A stretch of 64,000 nucleotides of DNA from Geminicoccus sp036263595. GTDB lineage: Bacteria; Pseudomonadota; Alphaproteobacteria; Geminicoccales; Geminicoccaceae. Made by a program: the position numbers and the translations under genes. The stretch spans positions 1-64,000 of the forward strand of contig NZ_DATAGQ010000132.1 in assembly GCF_036263595.1 (NCBI RefSeq), written 5' to 3'. Below, piece by piece: positions 44,030 through 52,637 of this stretch. The notes beneath the pieces are model-generated. The model saw nothing but the letters and a program-made list of their open reading frames with translations, ran no database searches and was not told where the DNA came from. Within the stretch, counting starts at the first letter, position 1. Every line of letters starts with the position of its first letter.

Positions 44030-45457
44030 ATGGCGCCTCTCTCCGTCCTGCCGGTCTTCCTGCAGCTTCAGGGCAAGCGTGCCGTGGTCGTGGGCGGCGG
44101 CGATGCCGCCGCATGGAAGGCAGAACTGCTCGCGGCGGCCGGTGCTGTCGTCGAAGTCCATGCGAAGAAACTGAGCGACGAGTTTCGGCGGATCCTCGCC
44201 AGCACCGACACGCTAGGCAGGCTCCTGCATCGCGATGGTCCCTGGGACAATGCCTGCCTTGCCGATGCCGCCATGGTCGTGGCCGATGTCGAGACCGCGG
44301 AAGAGGCGCAGGCGATCCACCGGACCGCTCATGCCGCCGGCGTGCCGGTCAACGTGATCGACAAGCCCGAGTTCTGCGACTTCATGTTCGGCTCGATCGT
44401 CAACCGCTCGCCTGTCGTGGTCGGCATCTCCACCGGGGGTGCCGCACCGATCCTGGGCCAGGCGATCCGCCGGCGCATCGAGACGCTGCTGCCGCCGTCC
44501 CTGCAGGCATGGGCCGGGCTGGCGCAGCGGATCCGCGCCCGGCTGAACGAGCGTCTGCGACCAGGCATGCAACGCCGCAGCTTCTGGGAGGGCTTTGTCG
44601 ACCGTGCGTTTGGGCCGACACCGACGCAGGCGGACGAGGCAAGCCTCGGGCGCGACATCGACAGGATCGCTGCCGCGGACCAGCCGCGGATTGGACGGGT
44701 GACGCTGGTTGGCGCCGGTCCGGGCGATGCTGAACTCCTGACGCTCAAGGCAGTCCGTGCCCTTCAATCAGCTGACGTGATCCTGTTCGACGACCTCGTC
44801 TCCGACGAGGTCCTGGAACTGGCGCGTCGGGAGGCCAAGCGCATCATGGTCGGCAAGCGCGGCGGCCGGCCCAGCTGCAGGCAGGAGGAGATCAACGCGC
44901 TGATGCTCAAGCTGGCACATGCCGGCAAGCATGTGGTGCGGCTCAAATCAGGCGATCCGATGATCTTCGGCCGGGCAGGCGAGGAGATCGCACAGCTCGA
45001 CCGGGCAGGCATTCCGTTCGAGGTTGTTCCCGGCATCACGTCCGGCATCGCCCTTGCCTCGGCACTCGGCGTCTCGCTCACCCACCGGGACCATGCCCGG
45101 TCCGTCCGCTTCGTCACCGGCCATTCCCGCAAGGGCGGGCTGCCCGACGACATGGACTGGCAGACGCTGGCCGATCCCTCCGTCACCACGATCTTCTACA
45201 TGGCCGGCCGCACTGCCGCGCAGGTCGTGAGCGAACTGCTGGCACACGGCATGAGTGCGGGGACCCATGTTGCCGTGGCTGCCGCTCTCAGCCGGCCGAA
45301 CCAGCGCCTATGGCACTGCACGCTCGGCACACTCGCTGCCACCGTGGAAGCCGTCGGCGATACCGATCCGGTGATCATCGGCATCGGCGCAGCGCTGGGT
45401 GCCAGGGTGACCGATGCCACCGAGGGCAATGGCCAGGTAGCGTTGCGCACTGCGTGA
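44030..45457 (+). CDS. cysG: Siroheme synthase CysG (trifunctional)
   Basis: 475 residues. The N-terminal part is a precorrin-2 dehydrogenase/ferrochelatase (AVVVGGGDAAAWKAELL, then NVIDKPEFCDFMFGSI, GISTGGAAPILGQAI), and the C-terminal part a SAM-dependent uroporphyrinogen-III methyltransferase (VTLVGAGPGDAELLTLKA, VRLKSGDPMIFGRAGEE, VVPGITSGIA). It converts uroporphyrinogen III to siroheme, the cofactor of nitrite and sulfite reductases. The frame opens upstream, but the ATG at 44030 gives the family N-terminus MAPLSVLPVFLQL. It lies 16 bp after the nitrate reductase remnant and probably now serves sulfite reduction. Confidence 0.93.
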   Translation: MAPLSVLPVFLQLQGKRAVVVGGGDAAAWKAELLAAAGAVVEVHAKKLSDEFRRILASTDTLGRLLHRDGPWDNACLADAAMVVADVETAEEAQAIHRTAHAAGVPVNVIDKPEFCDFMFGSIVNRSPVVVGISTGGAAPILGQAIRRRIETLLPPSLQAWAGLAQRIRARLNERLRPGMQRRSFWEGFVDRAFGPTPTQADEASLGRDIDRIAAADQPRIGRVTLVGAGPGDAELLTLKAVRALQSADVILFDDLVSDEVLELARREAKRIMVGKRGGRPSCRQEEINALMLKLAHAGKHVVRLKSGDPMIFGRAGEEIAQLDRAGIPFEVVPGITSGIALASALGVSLTHRDHARSVRFVTGHSRKGGLPDDMDWQTLADPSVTTIFYMAGRTAAQVVSELLAHGMSAGTHVAVAAALSRPNQRLWHCTLGTLAATVEAVGDTDPVIIGIGAALGARVTDATEGNGQVALRTA

Positions 45458-45478
45458 CGCCGCAACGGTCACGATCCG

Positions 45479-46456
45479 CTACCGTTCCTGGCCCAGCACC
45501 GCCATCGCAAGCTTCCGCCCGTCGCCGTTGGCAGCCATGGCGAAGCCAAGATGCGTCATGGAAGGACTGAGGAGCGCGCCGCCGTTCTCCGGGTTCTCCA
45601 GCCACTGGTTCGTGAAGTAGCGGATGTCGACGTCCATGGGCACCGCGCCGCAGCCCCCGCATCCTGCCGTGGACGCGCTGAACGCTGCCCAGGCTTCCTG
45701 CTGGTCGGCCGGCAGGGCCTTTGCCATGTCGTCGGGAACGAAGGTGAAGTCCCCGCTGGGATCGTCAGGAAGGAGACTCAGGGCTACCTGCGTGAGGGCG
45801 TCGCTGGCCTGCAGTGGCGGAACGCCTTGGCCGCTCCGGACCGCGTTAATCCGCTCGAGCGCCAAGTGGTCGGCTTCGTCTGGCGTGACAGCTTCCGGCT
45901 GCTCGTTCGGCTGGAGCCCGATCGGGCGTCCCGGCCCAGCGAATGTCTGCACCGCGTAGAGCTTGTCGTCCTTCGTCGCGAGGCCGAAGCCGAACTGGTT
46001 CAGGCCCTGTCTCAGGATGTTCGCCCGGTGGCCCGGGCTGTTCATCCAGCCGGTCTCCAACTCCTGGATACGCGACTGGTCGACGGGGCCGGCGCAGCCC
46101 GAGCACTGGGCCAGGTTCTCTGCGACGAGATGCCATGCTGGCCCGCCCGCGGCAGCGTAGCGATCGTCCACCATCTCTCCCTCGGGTGAGGCATGCTCGA
46201 AATAATTTCGCTCCAGCATATCATCGGCGTGATGCTGGGCGGCTTCGTTCAGGTTGGCCGAGAGCGACAGAGAGCCCAGGCCGTGGGTCTTGCGGTCTGC
46301 GTTGACTGCAGCCAGCGCCTGTTCGCGCAGACTCGGAAGATCCTCCGCCTGACCCAAATGGACGCCGCCCACCACCAACATGCACACCACTGCTGCACAC
46401 CGGGCAGCATGCTGTAGACTGCTCGCCCGCAAGAACCTCACCACCATCATGACCAT
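45479..46456 (-). CDS. Secreted CAP (SCP/PR-1) domain protein
   Basis: About 325 residues: signal peptide (hydrophobic AARCAAVVCMLVVGG around residue 15-30), then a CAP domain with LSANLNEAAQHHADDMLERNYFEH and a C-terminal GWMNSPGHRANIL motif that carries the conserved His and Glu. A second, weaker CAP-like repeat seems to follow (ERINAVRSGQGVPPLQ, then NQWLENPENGGALLSPSMTHLGFA), so it may be a tandem CAP protein. ATG at 46456 chosen; the frame opens to 46525. It converges on cysG (gap 21 bp). Function unknown, extracytoplasmic. Confidence 0.82.
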   Translation of the reverse strand: MVMMVVRFLRASSLQHAARCAAVVCMLVVGGVHLGQAEDLPSLREQALAAVNADRKTHGLGSLSLSANLNEAAQHHADDMLERNYFEHASPEGEMVDDRYAAAGGPAWHLVAENLAQCSGCAGPVDQSRIQELETGWMNSPGHRANILRQGLNQFGFGLATKDDKLYAVQTFAGPGRPIGLQPNEQPEAVTPDEADHLALERINAVRSGQGVPPLQASDALTQVALSLLPDDPSGDFTFVPDDMAKALPADQQEAWAAFSASTAGCGGCGAVPMDVDIRYFTNQWLENPENGGALLSPSMTHLGFAMAANGDGRKLAMAVLGQER

Positions 46457-46584
46457 CGTCCTGTTGTCTGGGACGATGAACGGCGGCGGCAAACGGCGGT
46501 TCTGCCTTGCGCCGCAAGTAACCAACCGGTTATGTAGCTTTACCGCACGCAGCTGCGCGACAAGATATCAGGGAGGCAAATCGG

Positions 46585-47682
46585 ATGGACTCGCTGGGCA
46601 CGATTCTCGAACGCGCCAAGATGGAGCGGCGCAAACTCCTGCTCACATCGCTTGCGGGCCTGGGTGCTGCGAGCCTGACCGGCCTCGGCGGCAAGCGCGC
46701 CTTCGCGCAAAACCAGCCGCAGCTCGCCAACTCGCTGCGCTCCCTGACCAATCCCTACCATGCCTCGTTCGCCAAGGGCGGCGAGATGTTCGCACAGTCG
46801 GTGGGCGCTCCCTATGAAGTGCTCGTAACCGAGGGCAACAGCGAGAAGGGCATCGCGGACGTCCGCGCACTCCTCGCCAAGTCCGGCGGCAACTTGGCGC
46901 TGTGCATCGACCCGAACGATTCGCCGGACACCCGGATCATCGTCGAGGCCTGTGCCAAGGCCGGCGCTTCCGTCGTCACCATCTGGAACAAGCCGGCGGA
47001 TCTTCATCCCTGGGACTTCGACCCCAGCTACGTCGCCCATATCAGCTTCGACGGCGCCCCGTACGGCAAGCTGATGGCCGACACGCTGATCGAGAAGATG
47101 GGCGGCTCCGGCGGCATCGTGGCACTCGGCGGCATCTTCAACAACACGCCGGCCATCGAGCGCAAGCAGGGCCTGGACCAGGCACTGGCGGCCAACCCGA
47201 ACGTGCAGCTCCTGGACTTCCAGGTGGCGGACTGGCTCGAGACCAAGTCGTTCGAGATCACCCAGGCCTGGCTCACCCGGTTCGGCTCGGAGATCAAGGG
47301 GATCTGGGCAGCCAATGACAGCATGGCGCTGGGAGCGATCGAGGCGCTCCGGGCTGAGGGCATGGCAGGCTCGATCCCCGTGACCGGCATCGACGGCATC
47401 AAGCAGGCGGTCGACGCGGTGAAGTCCGGCGAGATGGTCGGCACGGTCGACTGGGATCCGATCTGGGTCGGCGGCATGGGGCTCTCGATTGCCTACCACG
47501 CCCATACCAAGAAGATCGATATCGCGAAGGAGCCGCACCTGCACCGCGAGTTCTACGGAACGGGCGTGCCGGTGACCTACAAGAACGTCGACGAGTACAT
47601 CAAGACCTATGTCGACAGCACGCCGACGATCGACTGGAACGACCTGTGGGGTCGGGTCTCCGGTCAGATCCGCGAGAGCTGA
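46585..47682 (+). CDS. Sugar ABC transporter substrate-binding protein (RbsB-like)
   Basis: 365 residues. A twin-arginine-like signal (ERRKLLLTSLAGLG, ending AFAQ at about 42) precedes a periplasmic-binding-protein type 1 fold: SLTNPYHASFAKGGEMFAQS, RALLAKSGGNLALCIDPND, GGIVALGGIFNNTPAIERKQG and AANDSMALGAIEALRAEG. Binds a pentose or related sugar. ATG at 46585 has CAGGGAGG ten bases upstream. First gene of the SBP-permease-ATPase-permease operon. Confidence 0.9.
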   Translation: MDSLGTILERAKMERRKLLLTSLAGLGAASLTGLGGKRAFAQNQPQLANSLRSLTNPYHASFAKGGEMFAQSVGAPYEVLVTEGNSEKGIADVRALLAKSGGNLALCIDPNDSPDTRIIVEACAKAGASVVTIWNKPADLHPWDFDPSYVAHISFDGAPYGKLMADTLIEKMGGSGGIVALGGIFNNTPAIERKQGLDQALAANPNVQLLDFQVADWLETKSFEITQAWLTRFGSEIKGIWAANDSMALGAIEALRAEGMAGSIPVTGIDGIKQAVDAVKSGEMVGTVDWDPIWVGGMGLSIAYHAHTKKIDIAKEPHLHREFYGTGVPVTYKNVDEYIKTYVDSTPTIDWNDLWGRVSGQIRES

Positions 47683-47689
47683 GGCCTCG

Positions 47690-47730
47690 GGCGGAGGGAC
47701 TGGCTCCCTCCGTCCGCCTTCTTCGTTTTC
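47690..47730 (+). terminator. Intercistronic stem-loop after the sugar binding-protein gene
   Basis: GGCGGA (47690-47695) pairs with TCCGCC (47713-47718), with an inner GGGA/TCCC pair, followed by TTCTTCGTTTTC. It sits 8 bp after the binding-protein stop and 37 bp before the permease start. Partial termination or 3'-end protection here would give more binding protein than membrane parts. Confidence 0.6.
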
Positions 47731-47754
47731 ATCTAGCTACAGGCAAAACGCGCG

Positions 47755-48738
47755 ATGGCTGCTTCCGCCGTCACCCCTGCCCCTGTCCCGTTGCTCACCC
47801 GGGTCCGGCAGTTCGTACCTGCCATCGTGCTGGTGGTCGTGTTCGCAGTGATCGGGGCGGTAGCGCCGTCGTTCCTGTCGATCGACAATCTCGTCCGCAT
47901 CATGAACGCGTCGGCGATCCCCCTCTGCCTGGCGCTCGGCGCGACGTTCATTATCCTGATGGGGTCAATCGACCTGTCGGTCGAGGGCGTCGTGGCCATG
48001 GGTGCGGTGGTCGCGGCGCTGCTCGTCGCGAATGACTCGAACACCAACAATTTCAGCTTTCTAGCGATCCCGATCGTCCTTGCGATGGGTGCCGCCTTCG
48101 GCTTCGTGAACGGCTTTGTCCACGTCCGGCTGCAGATTCCCTCCTTCATGGTGACGCTGGGGATGAGCTTCATCGCTATCGGGATCGCCACGGTGATGCT
48201 GGCCGGCGAGCGCGTGCGGATCCTCGACACCGCGTTCCGCGAGCTGGCACTGGCCAGGTTCCTGGGCCTTCCGCTCGGGATCTGGATCGCCGCTCTCGCG
48301 ACGCTCGTCGCCTACATCATTCAGACCCGGACACGGCTCGGGCGCTGGATCTATGCGGTCGGCGGCGGCGAGGACATCCTGCGGCTGACCTCGGTACCGG
48401 TCGGGCGCGTCCGCATCCTGGCCTTCACGCTCGCGGGCATGTTCTACGGCCTGGGCGGCGTCCTGGCAGCAGCCCAGCTGGGCCAAGGACACGCGCTGAT
48501 GGGCCAGGGCCGGCTGTTCACCACGATCACGGCCGTGGTGGTCGGCGGCACTTCGCTGATGGGTGGCCTTGGCGGTGTCCAGAACACGGTCATCGGCGTC
48601 CTGATCGTGATCGGCCTGAACAACGGCATGGTACAGATGGGTGTGCCTCCCTATGTCCAGACAGGTGTCCAGGGCATCCTGATCATCGCTGCCGTCACCA
48701 TGGCGATCGACCGCAGCCGCGCACGGATCGTGAAATGA
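47755..48738 (+). CDS. Sugar ABC transporter permease (RbsC-like) 1
   Basis: 327 residues with 9-10 helices; family landmarks are LALGATFIILMGSIDLSVEG, GFVNGFVHVRLQIPSFMVTLGM and VVGGTSLMGGLGGVQNTVIG. Inner-membrane channel for a sugar. Its stop overlaps the ATPase start by 4 bp. Confidence 0.9.
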   Translation: MAASAVTPAPVPLLTRVRQFVPAIVLVVVFAVIGAVAPSFLSIDNLVRIMNASAIPLCLALGATFIILMGSIDLSVEGVVAMGAVVAALLVANDSNTNNFSFLAIPIVLAMGAAFGFVNGFVHVRLQIPSFMVTLGMSFIAIGIATVMLAGERVRILDTAFRELALARFLGLPLGIWIAALATLVAYIIQTRTRLGRWIYAVGGGEDILRLTSVPVGRVRILAFTLAGMFYGLGGVLAAAQLGQGHALMGQGRLFTTITAVVVGGTSLMGGLGGVQNTVIGVLIVIGLNNGMVQMGVPPYVQTGVQGILIIAAVTMAIDRSRARIVK

Positions 48739-50258
48739 GCAACCCGACGAACGTGGCGCTGGAGCTGGTCGGCGTCGACAAGCGCTTTCCCGGCGTCCAT
48801 GCGCTGAAGGCCGTCAGTCTGGAGGTCCGTCCCGGCGAGGTAGTGGGGTTGATCGGCGAGAACGGCGCCGGCAAGTCGACACTCATGAAGATCCTGTCCG
48901 GCGTCTACCAGCCGGACGGGGGCGAGATCCGCCATGACGGCAAGCACGTGGTCCTGCGCAACCCGACCGATGCCGGTGCTGCCGGCATCGGCATGGTTCA
49001 TCAGGAACAATCGCTCCTGACCAACCTGTCCGTCGCGGAGAACATCTGGCTCGGCAAGGAGAAGCCGTTTCTCAAGGGCGGCCTGATCGACCGCAAGGCC
49101 ATGGCGGACGCGGCTAGAAAGCAGCTCGCAAAGGTCCAGATCGACGTCGACCCTTATACACCGACCGAGCGCCTCACCTTTGCGCAGCGCCAGATGGTGG
49201 AACTCGCCAAGGTGCTGACCCTCGAGGACGAGATCGAGGGTCACCTCGTGATCATGCTCGACGAGCCGACCTCGGTGCTGGAGCAGGCCGAGATCGACGT
49301 CCTGTTCGCCCGGGTGCGCGCCCTGCGCGACCGTGCCTCCTTCGTGTTCGTGAGCCACCGCCTCGACGAGATCCTGGACCTGTCCGACCGCGTATACGTC
49401 ATGAAGGACGGTGCGGTCGTGGCGGAGATGCCGGCGGCCGATGCCGACACCGAGAAGCTGCATGCGCTCATGGTCGGCCGTTCGCGCAACGCCGAGTACT
49501 ACAAGGAGAACCGCCAAGTCGCCTACCGGCCGGAGGTGGTCATGGAGGTCAAGGGCCTGGGCGTGGACGGCGCCTACGAGGATGTCAGTTTCCAGCTTCA
49601 TGCGGGCGAGGTGCTGGGCATCGCGGGCGTGATCGGATCTGGTCGCGAGGAACTGGCACGGACGCTTGGTGGGCTGGAGCCCACGAGCAAGGGCGAGATT
49701 ACCGTGTTCGGCAAGGCGGCACGGCTTGGCTCGCCCGGGGAAGCGGTCTCGATCGGCATCGGCTATGTTCCCCGTGAGCGCCGGGTGGAAGGCATCGTCG
49801 GTTTCCTGCCGGTCGTCGCCAACATCACGCTCGGCAACCTGAAAGCTGTCACCCGTGCGGGATTGATCGACCACGCCAAGGAGCGCGCGACGGCGGAGAG
49901 CTGGGTGAAGCGCCTAGCGATCAAGACGCCCACGATCCGGACGCTCGCCATGAACCTGTCCGGCGGCAACCAGCAGAAGGTCGTGCTGGCGAAGTGGATC
50001 AACGCGGGGGCCAAGATCATCGTGCTCGACCACCCTACCCGCGGCCTCGACGTGGGCGCAAAGGAGGAAGTCTACGAACTCGTGCGTAAGATCACTGGCG
50101 AAGGCGTTGCGGTCCTCCTGACCTCCGATACGCTGGAGGAGACGATCGGCCTGTCGCATCGGATCATCGTCATGAAGGACCGCCGGATCACTGAGCGGTT
50201 CGACGCGACGCCCGGCAGCAAGCCTGACCAGCTCGACCTGATCCGGCACATGGTCTGA
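48735..50258 (+). CDS. Sugar ABC transporter ATPase (RbsA-like)
   Basis: 507 residues with two ABC domains. First: Walker A LIGENGAGKST, a degenerate signature (LTFAQRQMVELAKVL), Walker B IMLDEPTSVLE and FVSHRLDEI. Second: GVIGSGREELART replaces Walker A, signature LSGGNQQKVVLAKW and LDHPTRGLDVG (Glu changed to His after the Walker B Asp). The altered second domain is normal for this class of asymmetric sugar importers. Confidence 0.92.
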   Translation: MSNPTNVALELVGVDKRFPGVHALKAVSLEVRPGEVVGLIGENGAGKSTLMKILSGVYQPDGGEIRHDGKHVVLRNPTDAGAAGIGMVHQEQSLLTNLSVAENIWLGKEKPFLKGGLIDRKAMADAARKQLAKVQIDVDPYTPTERLTFAQRQMVELAKVLTLEDEIEGHLVIMLDEPTSVLEQAEIDVLFARVRALRDRASFVFVSHRLDEILDLSDRVYVMKDGAVVAEMPAADADTEKLHALMVGRSRNAEYYKENRQVAYRPEVVMEVKGLGVDGAYEDVSFQLHAGEVLGIAGVIGSGREELARTLGGLEPTSKGEITVFGKAARLGSPGEAVSIGIGYVPRERRVEGIVGFLPVVANITLGNLKAVTRAGLIDHAKERATAESWVKRLAIKTPTIRTLAMNLSGGNQQKVVLAKWINAGAKIIVLDHPTRGLDVGAKEEVYELVRKITGEGVAVLLTSDTLEETIGLSHRIIVMKDRRITERFDATPGSKPDQLDLIRHMV

Positions 50259-50271
50259 CGGAGGACCGACG

Positions 50272-51222
50272 ATGAACCCCGCCACCGTCGCCAGGCTGCG
50301 TGACGTCGCGCCGATCCTGACATTGATCCTGGTCATCCTGATCGTCGGGATCGGCAGCAAGGGCTTCCTGACGCCCGAGACGCTGCTGGTGCTCGCTGCC
50401 GACACGTCGACCCTCTTCATCATGGCGGCAGGGATCACCTTCGTGATCCTGCTCGGCGGCATCGACCTGTCGGTGCAGTCGGTCGCCAGCATGACCAGCG
50501 TCGTGATGGCGATCCTCCTGCCGAGCATGGGCTTTGCCGCATTCCCGGCTGCCATCGCGGTCGGAGCGTGCCTCGGCCTGATCAATGGGCTGGCCTTCAC
50601 GCAGTTGAAAGTGCCGTCCTTCATCAGCTCCCTGGCGGTTGGCGGCATCGCCACCGCCCTCGCCCTCGCCTTCTCGGGAACCCGCTCCATCCCGATCAGC
50701 GAAGATCTCAGGGCTGACTATCTCGGCTGGATCACCGGACGCATGCTGGGCATCCCAGCCGAGATCTGGTTGGGTGGAATCGTCCTGGCGATCTGCCTGT
50801 TTCTCGAGCGCTACACGCTGTTCGGGCGCTGGAGCCTGGCAGTCGGTGCCGGCGAACCAGCCGCGATCGCGTCCGGCGTACCTGTCGGCAAGGTGAAGCT
50901 ACTGGCCTGCATCCTGTCGGCGACGTTCGCCGCCTTCTCGGGTCTGGTACTCGGGGGCAGGCTTGTGGCCGGCTCCGCCACCCTCGCCAACGAGTTCCTT
51001 TTGCCTGCAGTGGCGGCAGTGGTGGTTGGCGGCACAGCACTCACGGGAGGGGTCGGGAGCGTCTGGCGGACCCTGATCGGAGCGCTCATCGTTTCCGTGG
51101 TCCGCGTAGGCATGACCTTTCTGGGCGTCGACGTGTTCGCGCAGCAGATCGTGCTGGGCGTGGTCCTGATCGCCGCGGTCTGGATCACCATCGATCGGGC
51201 GAAGATCCCAATCGTCAAGTAG
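50272..51222 (+). CDS. Sugar ABC transporter permease (RbsC-like) 2
   Basis: 316 residues, BPD_transp_2 family: FVILLGGIDLSVQSVASMTS, CLGLINGLAFTQLKVPSFIS and VVGGTALTGGVGSVWRT. It pairs with the other permease as a heterodimer, a less common layout than the single-permease RbsC system. 13 bp after the ATPase gene; last gene of the operon. Confidence 0.9.
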   Translation: MNPATVARLRDVAPILTLILVILIVGIGSKGFLTPETLLVLAADTSTLFIMAAGITFVILLGGIDLSVQSVASMTSVVMAILLPSMGFAAFPAAIAVGACLGLINGLAFTQLKVPSFISSLAVGGIATALALAFSGTRSIPISEDLRADYLGWITGRMLGIPAEIWLGGIVLAICLFLERYTLFGRWSLAVGAGEPAAIASGVPVGKVKLLACILSATFAAFSGLVLGGRLVAGSATLANEFLLPAVAAVVVGGTALTGGVGSVWRTLIGALIVSVVRVGMTFLGVDVFAQQIVLGVVLIAAVWITIDRAKIPIVK

Positions 51223-51267
51223 ATCCACTCCGGGTAGCAGATCGGTTCACCTTTATCAATTTGACGG

Positions 51268-51295
51268 TTGATCGTCCAAAGCGCATCGTTACTAT
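51268..51295 (+). promoter_or_regulatory. Candidate sigma-70 promoter of the lipoprotein/transglycosylase cassette
   Basis: TTGATC (51268-51273), 16-bp spacer and TACTAT (51290-51295), followed by a leader with a hairpin and the GTG start at 51367. The surrounding 60 bp are AT-richer than average. Confidence 0.4.
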
Positions 51296-51322
51296 AGAGA
51301 TAGTACTCTCCATTGTCCTCAG

Positions 51323-51348
51323 CTCGACCGTCTCATCGCACGGTCGAG
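51323..51348 (+). promoter_or_regulatory. Leader hairpin before the lipoprotein start
   Basis: CTCGACCGT (51323-51331) and ACGGTCGAG (51340-51348) form a perfect 9-bp stem with an 8-base loop, ending seven bases before GGGAG. It may influence translation or mark a regulator site. Confidence 0.5.
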
Positions 51349-51366
51349 TTCGGCAGGGAGAAGCAT

Positions 51367-52626
51367 GTGGTGCGTGTAGTTCTCGGCCTGATCTGCTTCC
51401 TGGCCTTGGCCGGTTGTGGTGTCGACAGGATCTCGCAAGATTATGCCGATGCGAGGGACGTCGCTCTTTACGGCGTGCCCGTGCATATGGACCCGACAGG
51501 AGCCATCGAGCGGATCAGTCGCCAGAACTTGTACTTCATGACCCTGGCTGGCCTTCCAGTCGGAAAGCAGCCTGCAGATCAGACAGGGCAACTCTGGCCA
51601 GTCCTGCCCTCGGACTTGAACTGGCCCAGCATTACGGCGCGTGGCATGTCGGACATCGACGCGGTCTGCGCCAACTACTTCAGGCGCCTCGACGACTTTG
51701 CCGACTACCGTAGGAGCATTCGCGACGGAACAGGAATCATCGGAAGCGCTACCACGACATTGATGGCAGCGCTGGATGCTGCACAAGGCGGCATCGCCAT
51801 TGTGTCGAGCTTGTTCGGTGTGACTCAGGCCCTGATGGACACGGGTTCGCAAGCGGCCCTGTTCTCCGTGGATCCCACGCGGTTGTACAATCTCCATGCG
51901 AAGGCCGCCTCAGCCTACCGCCAGCACCGGCAGCCACCGATCGAGCAGATCTCGTCGCCGGGCCAGGCTGCCGACATGCTCGGCGGCTATGTCACGCTCT
52001 GCACCCCGGTTGCGCTGAAGGGGTTGATCTCGGAGACGGTTGAGCGCGTCGAGATCGGTTCGACCGAGGACGGCCGTGTCGGAGTCTCGGGCGCCAAGCC
52101 CAGCCTGGTGCTCGAAAGGCTGCAGGTCGACCAGCCGATCCCGGTAACCCCTGTGCCCCAAGGGCCGCAGCGGATCAATGGCGCCCGCTCCGATCTGGAA
52201 CGCCTGCTCTCCCGGCCCCAGGGAGAGACCATCCAATCGGCCCTGTGCGTGCCGGCCGACGGCGACTTCGGGATGGATACGCGCAGCGGCATCGTGCTCT
52301 ACCGCCGGCATCTCGGAATGCAGGGTGATGATCCGCAGCTGAATGCACCGCTGACGCTGAAGGAGGCCACGGACCTGCTCGCAGCGGGACCATGCGCTGG
52401 CGAGCGGGGATACAAGAATGCCTGGGAGCGCTTTCAATTCGGCACCGGACCGTCCGTTCGTGCCCTGCAAGTTGAGCTCGATCGTCTCCTCGACGATCGG
52501 ACCGTCCGTCAGAGCGGCCAGTTCGACGCCGAGACCCGTGCCGCCATCGCCAGCCTCAACCGCCGCTTCGGCCTCCCGGCCGGCGACGAAGTCACCCCGG
52601 CGTTGAGCGACAAGATCGCGATCTGA
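51367..52626 (+). CDS. Lipoprotein with C-terminal peptidoglycan-binding-like domain
   Basis: 419 residues starting GTG (GGGAG spaced about seven bases). Signal: VVRVVLGLICFLALAGC, a lipobox LAGC with Cys17 acylated, so it is anchored in a membrane. The middle part (about 30-180) is an unrecognised alpha-helical/beta region rich in RISRQNLYFMTL and ITARGMSDIDAVCANYF. The last 60 residues (FGTGPSVRALQVELDRLL, FDAETRAAIASLNRRFGLP) resemble a PG_binding_1 helical module. First gene of a three-gene cassette with the transglycosylase (12 bp on) and membrane protein; unnamed function. Confidence 0.75.
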   Translation: MVRVVLGLICFLALAGCGVDRISQDYADARDVALYGVPVHMDPTGAIERISRQNLYFMTLAGLPVGKQPADQTGQLWPVLPSDLNWPSITARGMSDIDAVCANYFRRLDDFADYRRSIRDGTGIIGSATTTLMAALDAAQGGIAIVSSLFGVTQALMDTGSQAALFSVDPTRLYNLHAKAASAYRQHRQPPIEQISSPGQAADMLGGYVTLCTPVALKGLISETVERVEIGSTEDGRVGVSGAKPSLVLERLQVDQPIPVTPVPQGPQRINGARSDLERLLSRPQGETIQSALCVPADGDFGMDTRSGIVLYRRHLGMQGDDPQLNAPLTLKEATDLLAAGPCAGERGYKNAWERFQFGTGPSVRALQVELDRLLDDRTVRQSGQFDAETRAAIASLNRRFGLPAGDEVTPALSDKIAI

Positions 52627-52637
52627 GGAGGCACCAC

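Noticed and set aside
51261..51298. Alternative promoter pairing TTGACG (51261) with TACTAT (51290)
   Set aside because: The spacer would be 23 bp, too long for a sigma-70 promoter; the TTGATC pairing with a 16-bp spacer is preferred.
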